In this document: in pieces, positions 48,169-58,996 of the stretch
How positions within the stretch are numbered: the stretch's first letter is position 1
How the letters are laid out: each line of letters opens with the position of its first letter
Assembly (NCBI GenBank): GCA_022316685.1
Contig: JAKJHU010000085.1
Span: 744,001 to 808,000, forward strand
Source of the DNA: Progne subis subis
Taxonomy: Eukaryota; Chordata; Aves; Passeriformes; Hirundinidae
Direction of reading: 5' to 3'
Length of the DNA stretch: 64,000 bases
Made by a program: the position numbers and the translations under genes
Notes under the pieces: model-generated
The model's database searches: none
Told to the model about the DNA's origin: nothing
The model's input: the letters and a program-made list of their open reading frames with translations, nothing else

Positions 48169-50154
48169 GTCGGGGAGCTGCTCCAGGGCGTTTAATCAGC
48201 CCAAATCAATTTGGAGCTTTAATTGCTTTGCTCAGTGTGGGTGGCACTCGGCGCTTGCCAAGGACACGAGAACTGCCAAAGGCTGCTCTGGCTGCGGCGC
48301 CTGGAATCGCTGTTCCCGACGGCTGCTCCTGCACGGATCCTGCTCCGTCACCAGCCCTGGGAACAGGGATTTGTCCTTCCGCAGGCACTGCTGCCGGCAG
48401 GGCTTTGCTGAGCAGACGATTGCCCCACAGGGAAATCCCAGCCCGCAAACGCCGGGGATGGGAAGCGGTGTCCCAAGTCAGCGTGTTTTCCCTTCATCTT
48501 GCTAAACACAGGGTGAGACCGAGATCCTGCATCCTGCACGGACGTGGAGAAGCGGCAGGTGCCTGGAAAGGAGGCAGTGCTGGTTCTGTGGGGCCGCAGA
48601 GCTCGGCCTTGCTGGGAACACCGGGATTGTGCCGGGTTTGGAGCACCTGGCACAATCCGCTCGGAGCTGCCGGGATTTCGGTCACTGCTCCAGCACCATG
48701 TCCCGAGGTCAGGCCGCGTGGAGGAGCATCCATGGCCGAGCATTCCCAGCCTCAGCAGGCCCTGGGGTGGTTTTGGGAAGCCCACAGGTCCCGGCTGGTG
48801 CTACCCGGAGCTGCCTGGGCTGAGCATCTCTTGGTGGCACAGTTTGATTCCGGACGCACGAAAGGAAATCCCGTCAGTTTGCGGTTGGATTCAGGATGGT
48901 TTTTGCCCCATTTTTACAGCTGAGGGTAATTAATTGACGTTAATGAATGAATGTCCTGTGGTAGATGAATGTCCTTTCTGCTGGGGAGAGGGTTGGAGTG
49001 GCTGGTGACAAAGCCAGGGCTGGGGTGTCCCAGTGGGGCAATCCCTACTCCCTTTCCAGGCTGGAGGAGGGTGAGGGGACATCACTGCCAGATTTTCTCG
49101 TGTTTCCTCGTGCTGCCTTTGCTTCCACCCCCTGCACTGGCTCTTATCCCTCCGGGATGGGTCCTGGCACTGGCACGGCCTGAGGCTTGGATGGAAGGAA
49201 TTTTCACGGTGCCACATCAAGCCTGGGATAATCCAAACCTCTTGCTCTGTGTGGGTGGGGCTGCGCTGCTCAGTGCTGCCAAACTGGGGAGCTGCCCCAA
49301 AAACCTCATTTGTCCCCTGAACCCCATCCCTGCATGCAGCCTTTCCCATCCCTCCTACACGGGGATCCCTGGAGCCTCTCCCAGCCCCTCTGTGGCCCCC
49401 GAAGAACTTTTCTTGCAGGTGTTAAAGGGGCTGGGGGTGACAGAGCTGCCACCGCAGAGCCTCTGCTCGGGGTGGGGGCAGCTTGGAAGCAGCTGCAGCA
49501 TCCTGGTGGTAATGAAATCCATCGGGAAAAGCAGCCCCTGAGCAGCAGGAGCGGCCGTTTGGGAGCCAGATTTGCCTGAAGGGAAGTGACTCAACGTCTT
49601 GGAAGGAGTTGGGGGCGGCGAGGGGAGCAGAGGACAGCGGTTGACCCAGGGATGGGGACAGCACAGCCGGGGGTGGCGGGGCTGGCAGCCACCTGCCTCC
49701 GCTTGGGCTCCCGGCTGGAGCAGCATCCCTGTGGAGCGCTCCAGTGCTCCGTTATCCCTCCGTGGGATGGTGTTCTCCGGGCCGGGGGGCGGCACAGGAA
49801 AGGAGGCCCCCTTGGGAAGCGGCTTGTTGCTTCCTCACGCTGGGTTGTGATCCAGGCCAGCGTTCCCAGCTCCCGGCGTCACACCCTCTCCCAGCTGTTG
49901 CTCGCCGAGCATCTCGCTGCCAAGAAAACCTTGGTGATGGATGCGATCCCCTCCCCGCTCGCTTAAAACCGGCGGGGAGCGGAGCCGTGCCTGTGCCTCG
50001 TCCCGGCACGCCGGGATCCGCCTGGGAATGGGATCCCGCTGGCACCCGGGGCACCCCGAGCTCGTCCTGCCCAGCACGGAGCAGCGGGACAGCGTTGGCA
50101 CCGCACGAGGTAGTGGGAAAGGTCACTGCCAGGCTTGGCGGGGGATACTGGGAA

Positions 50155-50269
50155 CACTGGGGTGGTGTTACTGGGGGCACTGGGGTGGTGTTACTGGGAG
50201 CACTGGGGTGGTGTTACTGGGGGCACTGGGGTGGTGTTACTGGGAGCACTGGGGTGTGTTACTGCGGCA
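50155..50269. repeat. 23-bp minisatellite, five copies
   Basis: Copies start at 50155, 50178, 50201, 50224 and 50247, each CACTGGGGTGGTGTTACTGG plus GGG or GAG. The units alternate GGG and GAG at the end. The last copy is shortened. Confidence 0.92.
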
Positions 50270-51059
50270 GCAGATGGGACAGGATGTGGCAGCAGAGCGA
50301 TGGGGCAGATCCAGCCTGTGCCACTCCCCAGCCGGCTCCGTGTTTCTCGTGGTTTTTCTCATTTCGGGCTGCATTTCCCGCTGTCCCGCGGCATCGCTGC
50401 TCTGCGCCCTGCTGGGGACCTGCCACAGGTGCCACGAGCGTGGAATATCCCGAGCTCCCACCCCATCCCGGGGGTCCTGCGAGCCCCTGGGAGAGAGGAA
50501 CGCCAGGGAGCCGGTCACGAGCCCCGTGCCTGGTTCCACAGGGGGATTGGCACATCCCTGCCCGCTTCACGCGTCAGGGCTTTTTGGGGCTTCTCCTTTC
50601 CCCATCGCAGCCCCACGAGCCGAGCTGGCACATCAGCACTTTTCCAGCCCTGATTCAGCTCGGGGTTGTTGCGACACGGAGTTGTGCAAAGCTGGCGGTG
50701 GCTCCGATTCCTCTTTTTCGGCTCTCACGGGAGCTCGTCCGCGTGGGACAGGGTAGATGTACCCACCTGATAGGACGTGGTGGCCTTGAGCTCCCACCCA
50801 GCTGCCATCACTCCCTGCTGGCATCACCCCCTGTCCCCTGGTCACACTTGGGCTGGTGGCTTTCCAGCTCTGAGGAAAGTGGGATTTGTTCCTCGTGCAC
50901 GGCTGAAGCCGAGAGCTGGAAAACTCCCGGATCCTGATGATGGAGAGCAGGTGGGGGCTCTGGTGGAAGGTGGTGCTCTGTCACAGCAAGGTGCAGCTTT
51001 TGCTCTGGGTGTTTTTCATCTCCCTCTGGATGAGAGGCTGTCCTGGCTCAGGGCAGGGA

Positions 51060-51115
51060 TTTGTGTCCAGGGGTTTGTGTCCAGAGGTTTGTGTCCAGGG
51101 GTTTGTGCCCATCCA
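51060..51115. repeat. 14-bp tandem repeat, four copies
   Basis: TTTGTGTCCAGGGG is repeated with one G-to-A change in copy two and a degenerate fourth copy. Confidence 0.9.
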
Positions 51116-53990
51116 GGCTCAGCTCATGCCGGATCACCGGCTGCACCCTGGATGCCACTGGCAGTTTCCAGCTCCTGGCAGGCACAGGGGCAAGGTCAGG
51201 ATAGCCCTTGGCTGGTGGCCCTCTCTTCATGGGTCACAAACCAGGACAGGCTGATTTCCTCGCAGGGAATGTGCTGCTGGATGAACAGCAGGGAATGGGC
51301 AGGACCCGAGGAGCAGCTTTTCTTCTTCCCTGCGCCCCAGGAACGGCTTTGGGTTACCCCTCTCCTGTGTCTGCCAGGCCAGGAGCATCCCAGGAGCAGG
51401 GCATGGATTTGGGGGGGCCTGGGGAACAGGGATGAGGAGCAGCTGGGGTGGAGGAGCCCAAGGGGATCCTTTGTGCTCACAGTGAGGGATAACCAAACCT
51501 TTCCCAAAGGCTCCCAGGAGATCCCCAAGCCGCTGTGGGCAGCACAGGAGCTGTGGTGGACAGGGCACATCACCGCCGCCACATCCCCTTCTGTGTCCAG
51601 CTAAACTCCGCAAATTCAACATCCTCCCCCCCAGAGCTTCCCTCTTCCCCTTCCAGCTCTGCTGAGGCCAGCAGCTGGTTTATTCCATGGGCTGCGTTTC
51701 TTTTCCTCATCCTCCCATCCCATGTGCGTCTCCTCGGGATGAGAAACCTCGGCAACATCCGTGTCAGCTCCAGCTGGATGCCAAAGCCACAAGCCCGAGG
51801 TCGTTCCCATGCCAGCCCTAATGGGGCTGTAGGAGAAGCAGCGATGTCTAATCCAGCCTCTAAGTGCTGAAAATTCCTTGGGGATTTATCCAGCTCAGGT
51901 AAACCCTTCTGGATTTATATAGATTTGTTAGTTTGTATTTTTTAATAGGGATTTGGGAGGGTTAGCTGGAGATTTGCAACCCGTTGAGGTTTTTTGCTCC
52001 TCTGTTGTTACACAGTGAGTTTGGGACCTCTGGGATCCCTCCTGTCCTGCACCCCAAACCCCCCTAATTCTCCCTAAAATCCCAGCCTCTGTTAGAGCTG
52101 GGCTTTGCAGGCTGTGTGGTGGGAAAACAGCACAGAGATTAGAGGAGCTGGCAGTGAATTTGGGGGGGTTGATGCCCTGACAGTGTGGCAGTGTCCCCTC
52201 GCTGGGGACAGGGAGAACAGGGTGGCTTTTCTTTGCTGTGCTGATCAGCATTCAGCTGGGGACGCAGAGCACAGCTGGGAGGATGCTCCCGCGGATCCGG
52301 GGTGACTTCCTCGCTCGAGGGGGGGCTGGGACTGCTGTCCCCAGCCGTGCCACATCCCCTGCGGGGTCACGTCCCTCCCGCTGCCCTGTTTCTGTTCTCT
52401 TGGGTTTCTTTCCCTTTGCACGCCCCGAATCCGGAGCGACGTCCCCAAGGTTTTATCCCCGAGGAGCCCTGACAAAGCTGGGTAGGGACAGGATCACTGG
52501 ACTGCTGGGATGTAGCAGGGAGAATGCTGGAAAAAAAGAAGGTTTTTTTGCTTTTTACTGCTTGAGAAGTGCCAGGAGAAAAACCTTGGATTGCTAGAAA
52601 ATAAGAGAGCAGAGAAAAGAGAAAAGGTAACTTTTATTATCTTGGAAGCCGAGTGGTTTTAAGCAGCTCAGAAGTACAAACTGCCCTTTCTAAAGGAAAT
52701 CTTGGCCTGTGTAGGTAAAAACTCTGAAAATTTTCCCTTTTAGTCCTCAAACCTTCCCAAGAGCAGAGCGGATGGAGCAAAAGGGCAGGATTTTACGACC
52801 GGGGTGGCTCTATCAACACTTTGTGCCAGGGAAGGCCGGGTTCCTCTGCCGGAGTTTCACCCTGGGAGGGGCCTTTCATAACCCGAATTTTGGGGTTAAA
52901 CCCCACTTTCTGGCAGGATTGGGGTGCTTTCCCCATGGGGGTGACCCCACACTGTGTCCAGGAGGATCTATGGGATCCATCCCATCCTATCCCGACCTGT
53001 CCAGCGCAGCCCGGCCGGCTCTGCCCAGATAAACACTGACTCATGTTTTTCTGTCCCACCCTGGGCACAGCAGCTTTTTTAAGGCTGCCTTTTCCAGCTT
53101 TTCCCTTTTCCCTGCGCCGTTCACACGGGCGGGGTGCGCAGCCTCAGCCGGGATGGAGGGAGAGGCTGGGGATGCCGGAGGCTGCCGGGTGCGGGGCTCC
53201 CGGATCCATGACGGAGAACTGGGATGTGCCTGAGTGGGTGCAGGTAGGGATTAAACGTCCCCACTGCCCTTGGAGCAGAGCTCTGTGCCTCAGTTTTCCC
53301 TGTGGCTGTGCCTCTTCCCTTTGCACTGGGGGTCTCCAGCTGCTGGGGGAGGTTTGGGAGAACTTCCAGCCCGGACCCTCGCTGGCAGGAATTCATTCTC
53401 AGCTGCTGCTGCTGCTGCTCCCGTGGCATCCCACATCCCTGTCCCTTTGCCAGCCTGCTGGAGGGGGACAGAGGGGTCAGGGGTGGTGGCAGGGCTGGAA
53501 TCACAGCCAGGAGCAGCCTTTGGGCAGGCTGGAGCTCAGGGTTTGGGTATCCAAACTCCCTCCTGATGGGCTGCTGGTGGATTTATCCCGAGGAATGGGG
53601 CTTCATCCCGAGTGTCCCGGTGGGAAGTGGGATGCTGAAGCAGCATCACTCCTGTGGCATCTCTTGCCATGGCGATCTATGGGCTAAAATAAAGGGGAAT
53701 TGGGGCTGGGTACCCAGAGCTGCTTTCCCGTTTGGAGCCTTGCTCCCTGAGATTCCCGGGAGCTGGATCCCTGCAGGGATGTCCCTCCTGTGTAATCCTG
53801 GGTGCCAGAGGCATTGATGAGGCGGCCTCGGGTGCCAGCTTGGGACGGGGCTTGTACCCGCCTTCCCTAGGGCATGAGATGCCCTGGAATTCTTAGGGGT
53901 GCTCGGGATCCAGCCCGCAGGGTGGGACTCGAGCTCAGCCAGAGCTGTGAACCCGCACGGAACCGGGACCAGCACCTGGCACGTGTCCCC

Positions 53991-54038
53991 AGGGACATCC
54001 CTGCCCTCCAGGGACATCCCTGCCCTCCAAGGACATCC
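53991..54038. repeat. 19-bp tandem repeat, about 2.5 copies
   Basis: GGGACATCCCTGCCCTCCA is repeated with one substitution, ending in GGACATCC. Confidence 0.85.
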
Positions 54039-54560
54039 AGGACTGCGGCAGGGCTCGGTGGGGTCCGGTGCCAGCAGATCCAGAGCGACGCGGAGATCCT
54101 GTTTTACCCCGAGCCCTTCCCAAAGCTGAGCTCCGAACATCTGCCGGCAATTCCCCTCTCCCGGGAAGCTGTGCCGGAGCTGCGGGGGCTCTGCCCGCGC
54201 CTCCCACACCCGGAGGAAGCGGGTTGGGGTTTGGGGTGCGCTGGGAGCTCGGAAACCGCCGGTGGAAGGAGGGGAGGGGAGTGCTGCAGGCAGGGAAAGG
54301 CAGAGCGGCTGCCGGGGAGGAGGCGGCAGCAGGGCGGGCACGGACCCGGCTTTTCCCGAGGGATTTGTTTGTCCTGTCCGGAGCGTCCCGTGCCGGCGAC
54401 AAGCATTTCCTAGAGGGGACAAGCACCACCCTAAAGGCTCCCCGAGTTTCCCCAGCCCCGGCAGGTCCCAGCCCGGATTAATTTCACGACGTGGATCAAA
54501 GCGTGATGCAGCTGTGACAGCTCAGGCGGGATCTGACGCGCTCAAAAGCTGCTCTGCTGG

Positions 54561-54588
54561 TTTGATTTAATTTGATTTGATTTGATTA
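54561..54588. repeat. TTTGA pentanucleotide repeat
   Basis: There are five to six units of TTTGA with one TTTAA variant. Confidence 0.85.
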
Positions 54589-54690
54589 GGTTCTATCGGT
54601 TCTCCTCAACCTGTCCCAGTGCCTCCCAGTAAAAGCCTGGCCGGAGGGCGCTGGGCAGGCAGGAGGCGGTGCTGGCAGCCCGCCCGTCCC

Positions 54691-54696
54691 TATAAA
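54691..54696 (+). promoter_or_regulatory. TATA box in a GC-rich block, candidate CMKLR1 first-exon promoter
   Basis: TATAAA stands in GTCCCTATAAACTCCCGG with GC-rich flanks. A possible donor GCAGAG|GTGGGG lies near 54853. The position 3.2 kb upstream of the CMKLR1 coding exon fits a non-coding first exon, but no transcript evidence is available. Confidence 0.35.
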
Positions 54697-55917
54697 CTCC
54701 CGGAGCAGGGCTCTGGCACCGCCCTGCCCGCTTGGATCCGCTGCCAGGGGGGGCCGAGCATCCCCTGCCCTCCCCGTGTCCCCGGGACGCGCATCCCGCC
54801 GCCTTTCCCCGCTCACATCCGTCCCCCGCCCGTCTGCCTTGGCCGGGGCAGAGGTGGGGTTTTTTGTTTTGTTTTTTGGGTATTTTTCTTTTTTCGCCCA
54901 GAAAATCTGGATTTGAACATTTTCTGCTGTTCTCTCGGTTTCCTGTCGCCTTCCCAAAAACAACATCCCTGACCTCATCCTCCCCCGGTATGTGCCGGGA
55001 TGCTGCCGGTGCTCGAGCCGCCCGTCGGGAATCCCACCCGGCCTTCCCTGGGTACCAAGACAAACACAGCTGCGGGAGTGACGGAGAAAAGGCTATTTTG
55101 GGGTAGATCCTCCGCTCGTTTTTGTTGAGGTAGGAGGACAAAGATAAATAGATCGAAGGGAGATCAGTGGTTTTGGCTCAGGGCAGGGAATTTGCAGCCC
55201 GGATGGGAGCAATGAAACACTAGTATTATGTGAGGGGTTTTTTTTCCCTCCCAGATTTTGGAGGGGTTTTTTTGTTTGTTTTTGTTTTTTGCTGTGAGAA
55301 ATGAGGAGGTTTCATGCAGTTGCCCCTGAGACTTTCCATTTTTGGGAGAGCTTTGGAGCGGCAGGTGGGAGTTTGCTGGATGATTTTTCCAGCAGGTCTG
55401 GGCTCCTGGTGGTGCCATTCTGCCCATCTGGAATGTTCCCGGTGGGATTGGCAGTGGCCTGCTGTTCCTGTGGAGTTTGGGATTGATCCTGGTGAGCCCT
55501 GGAAACAAAACCCATCCTCCGCCAAATCCCACAGGGAAGCAGAATCCTGATGTTCCTGTTGCTCTCTGCCATCCTCATCCCAGCTGGGAACAGAGACCAA
55601 TCCCTCCCTGCCCAACCCGGCAGAGCAAAATTACCAGAAAATTCGAAAAAATAATCCAACTTTGGAACGAGCTGAATGTCATCAGGCCAGGCAATTAAAA
55701 ATAATGATAATAAAGGGAGGATTTTGCATTAAAAACATGGAAGTGGACACAGCGGGAAGAGGAGTGGGAATTTCTGCTGTCCCACTGGAGCAGGGGCTGA
55801 ATGTGGGGTCAGGGTGTTGAGGGGTGGAGGTCCAGCCCTGGGGGTCTCATTTATCCCATGGATGGGGTGGATATGGTGGTTGTGGAGCGAATCCAGGGAG
55901 CTTTGGGGTTCTCTGGA

Positions 55918-56060
55918 TGATGGGATGGGATGGGATGGGATGGGACAGGACAGGACGGGATGAGATGAGATGGGATCTGTGGGATGGGATGGGACGGGAT
56001 GGGATATGATGCAATGGGGTGTGGTGGGATGGGAGGCAATGAAGAGGGATGGGATATTAG
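55918..56060 (+). repeat. GGGAT pentanucleotide repeat
   Basis: The tract is (GGGAT)n, with GGGAC and GAGAT variants, over about 140 bp. It is not telomeric (TTAGGG). Confidence 0.9.
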
Positions 56061-57678
56061 GCAATGGGGCGGGGTGGACATGGAGTTCTGGGCTGCCCCA
56101 CCTTTCTGGGGCTCTGCCCTTGGGAAGGGGATGACCTGAAAGTCCCCGTTCCATCCAGCAACAACTCATTAATCAACATTAACGTCGCTGGGAGAGTCAG
56201 TTCTGCTGATTCTCTTCCTTCCCACCGCATCACTGACTTTAATTCATCTCTTTGACCATCGAGGTTTTCCTGGGACGAGGCCTCTTCCCAGCTCCAGCTC
56301 ATTCCCAAGCTTTGCGCTCGAGCCTCATTTGTTCCGGCCGCTTATCATCCCCCGGAGCTGGGCCAGGGGGAGGTGACAGGGTGGGATTTCACCCCCGGCC
56401 GGGGACTCTGCAGCAGCAATGGCAGGAAGGAACAGCAGGAAAAGCCCAGGGAGAAACAATAGCTTCCAACGCAAACACCATGGGAATTTCAAAGCAGGGC
56501 TGGCAGGAGGGTGACGCTCGGGGACCTCTGGGGTGAAACGCCTCGGGAACAGGGAGGGTCCTTGGGCGTCCCCACGTCCCTCCTGTGAGGACACACGTGG
56601 GATGCTCGGTGCTTCTCGCTCAGGCTTTGGGGGATTCTGGTTTTCAACCCCCCAACCCACATTCACCCCCTCAGTCCGGGCTCTGGAGTCTGACAATGGC
56701 AAGTGATGCTGTTGGTTTACCACAATTAACGTATTCAAACATCCAGGGCACCAACCAAATCCAGGAAATAACCCCTTGAGAATCCAGGACATAAAATAGA
56801 TTGCGCAGATAACGTGCACCTCATTTACACCTTCAATTATTTACTATTTAATTATTAGCAACCCGCCTGGCTCTTTGTGTGCCCCTGAGGATGCTGCTCG
56901 TGTCGGTAGAGAGTACAGGATGGGATTTCTGTCCTGGGTTATCCCAAAAGACGCTGGGATCATGGCAGGACCCTGCCTTCCCTGCGAGGAGGGTCCCCAG
57001 GCCAGCAGAGCCCCCCGAGGGAGGCTGCACAGGGTTAATTGTTGCCACACCCTGACTGGTTTCCCTCCCTTAACCCCACATCCGGAGGTGAGTGGCCTCT
57101 CTTTGATCCTGGTTTTAATGTTACAGCTCCTGCCTTAGGCCGGTGCGGAGGGAGCTGCCGCTGTGCCCCGGGAATCTGAGCTGTCACCTGTCCCCCGTGC
57201 CCACGGAGAGGAGAGAGGTGAGAGGGCGCCTGTGTCGGTGGGGTGTGTGGGGAGCCTCCCTTCGGGTTTTCAGTCCAATTCAGTACCAAAAAAACCACCA
57301 AAAAAAAGAGGAGCCATAATATGTTGCAGATCCTAAGGTCAGAGCTGTTGATGAGCTGTTAATGAGCATTATCCCAGTTTTCCTTCTGGAAGTAGGTGGG
57401 TAATCAACTTTTTTTCTTTGCAGGATGAGGCTGCAGCCACATCCTGGTGGAGCTGAGGGATTGAATCACGTCCTGATGTCTCATGGATGGGGGTGGAAAT
57501 CAGGGAGGGGCTGCGGGAGCAGCTTGTTAGGGACCGGTGGGATTCTCGTGGGATCCCCCGTTCCTGGGTGTTTGTCCCTTTGCTCGCTGTCCCAAATTCC
57601 CACACAGGCTGGGGGCTGTTGTCCCTCCCGCTCTCCTCATGGCCATTAACACCAAGCGTTTGCTCAGCAGGGAAAAAT

Positions 57679-57908
57679 CACTGGCTGCAGATCCCGGCAT
57701 CCCAGATCCCTGGGATCACAAATTCACTGGCTGCAGATCCCGGCACCCCAGGTCCCTGGGATCACAAAATCACTGGCTGCAGATCCCGGCACCCCAGATC
57801 TCTGGGATCACAAATTCACTGGCTGCAGATCCCGGCACCCCAGGTCCCTGGGATCACAAATTCACTGGCTGCAGATCCCAGCATCCGAGGTCCCTGGGAT
57901 CACACGGA
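57679..57908 (+). repeat. 46-bp minisatellite, five copies, next to the CMKLR1 start codon
   Basis: Copies start at 57679, 57725, 57771, 57817 and 57863. Each opens CACTGGCTGCAGATCCCGGC and ends GGTCCCTGGGATCACAAATT or close to it. Each unit has two AG dinucleotides usable as splice acceptors, after CTGCAG and CCCAG. The last copy is the most diverged and ends 2 nt before the ATG. Confidence 0.95.
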
Positions 57909-57910
57909 CA

Positions 57911-58996
57911 ATGGCGCTTTCCAACCTTTCCGATTACTCGGACGTCCTCAACAACTACAGCGACTACCCGGACTACACGTACGAGGACAGCGGCAGCGTG
58001 TGGGCAGAACCGTCCCACGACCCCAAGGACATCACCAGGATCCTGTCCGTCATCATCTACAGCGTGTCCTGCGTGCTGGGCATCCTGGGCAACGGCCTCG
58101 TCATCGCCATCATCACCCTGAAGATGAAGAAGTCGGTCAACGCCGTCTGGTTCCTCAACCTGGCCGTGGCCGACTTCCTCTTCAACATCTTCCTGCCCAT
58201 CAACATCGTCTACACGGCCATGAGCTACCACTGGATCTTCGGCACCGTCATGTGCAAGCTGAACTCCTTCCTCCTCATCCTCAACATGTACACCAGCGTC
58301 CTGCTGCTCACCACCATCAGCTTTGACCGCTACGTGTCCGTGGTGTTCCCGGTGTGGTCCCAGAACCACCGCTCCACCAACCTGGCCTACGGGGTTTGTG
58401 TGGTCATCTGGACCCTGGGCATCGTCATGAGCTGCCCCTCGCTCGTCTTCCGGGACACGGCGCAGACCCGCAACTCCGTCATTTGTTTCAGCAACTTCTC
58501 GCTCTCCAGGAACAAATCCTACGAGGGGCTGGCCCTGATGAGGCACCGCACGGTGAACATCACCAGGTTCCTGGCCGGGTACATCCTCCCCATCACCATC
58601 ATCACCTTCTGCTACGTCGCCATCGTCCTCAACCTGCGCCGGAACCGCCTGGCCAAGTCCAAGAAGCCCTTCAAGATCATTGTCACCATCATTGTCACCT
58701 TCTTCCTCTGTTGGAGCCCCTACCACCTGCTGAACCTGCTGGAGACGGTGCCCGACACAGTGCCCTGGTCTGTGTTTGAGATCTTCATCCCGCTCACCAC
58801 AGCCCTGGCGGCCTCCAACAGCTGCATGAACCCCGTCCTCTACGTCTTCATGGGCCAGGACTTCAAGAAGTTCAAGGTGACCCTGCTTTCCAGGCTGGTG
58901 AACGCCCTCAGCGAGGAGACAGGGCACTCCAGCATTGTGCACAGGAGCTTCTCCAAGATCTCCTCCATGACTGAGAAGGAGACAACAGTTGTCTAA
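57911..58996 (+). CDS. CMKLR1: Chemerin receptor 1 (ChemR23)
   Basis: CMKLR1 is a class A GPCR of macrophages, dendritic cells, NK cells and adipocytes that binds chemerin (RARRES2) and signals through Gi. One intact coding exon gives 361 aa. The ATG at 57911 has a good context (ACAATGG). The N-terminus has two sequons (Asn5, Asn15) and five tyrosines amid acidic residues (9, 16, 19, 22, 24). Seven membrane spans follow, with GNGLV at TM1, NLAVADFLFN at TM2, the TM3-ECL2 disulfide pair Cys115-Cys192, DRY at 139-141, CWSP at 267-270 and NPVLY at 307-311. Strong family marks are PVWSQNHRS, KKPFKIIVTI and YVFMGQDFKKFKV. The tail ends in a Ser/Thr-rich segment like the mammalian protein. Orientation relative to FICD matches mammals. 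Close relatives such as GPR1 (CMKLR2) or formyl peptide receptors are less likely given these marks and the synteny. Confidence 0.96.
   Translation: MALSNLSDYSDVLNNYSDYPDYTYEDSGSVWAEPSHDPKDITRILSVIIYSVSCVLGILGNGLVIAIITLKMKKSVNAVWFLNLAVADFLFNIFLPINIVYTAMSYHWIFGTVMCKLNSFLLILNMYTSVLLLTTISFDRYVSVVFPVWSQNHRSTNLAYGVCVVIWTLGIVMSCPSLVFRDTAQTRNSVICFSNFSLSRNKSYEGLALMRHRTVNITRFLAGYILPITIITFCYVAIVLNLRRNRLAKSKKPFKIIVTIIVTFFLCWSPYHLLNLLETVPDTVPWSVFEIFIPLTTALAASNSCMNPVLYVFMGQDFKKFKVTLLSRLVNALSEETGHSSIVHRSFSKISSMTEKETTVV

Larger units (their letters stand above)
39200..57678. other. FICD-CMKLR1 intergenic region and probable CMKLR1 5' region
   Basis: No coding gene is supported over 18 kb. Long ORFs come from GC-rich or minisatellite sequence. 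The region holds CR1 fragments, five minisatellites or simple repeats, and several AT-rich islands that look like regulatory elements. A TATA box at 54691 and donors such as TCCGGAG|GTGAGT near 57088 are candidates for non-coding CMKLR1 exons. Confidence 0.5.

Noticed and set aside
47745..48923. 392-codon plus-strand ORF with Pro/His/Ser repeats
   Set aside because: It is a translation of the 11-bp minisatellite and flanking GC-rich DNA, with no start context, homology or splice support.
49744..50937. 397-codon plus-strand ORF
   Set aside because: It crosses the 23-bp minisatellite in GC-rich DNA. No domain is recognisable, and overlapping ORFs lie in other frames.
55918..56060. Interstitial telomere repeat
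   Set aside because: The unit is GGGAT, not TTAGGG.
57487..58326. 279-codon ORF running through the 46-bp repeats into CMKLR1
   Set aside because: It is in a different frame from the receptor. The repeat-encoded peptide is a by-product of the minisatellite.
57854..58942. 362-codon minus-strand ORF
   Set aside because: It is antisense to the CMKLR1 coding exon; its acidic, His-rich content mirrors GPCR codons.
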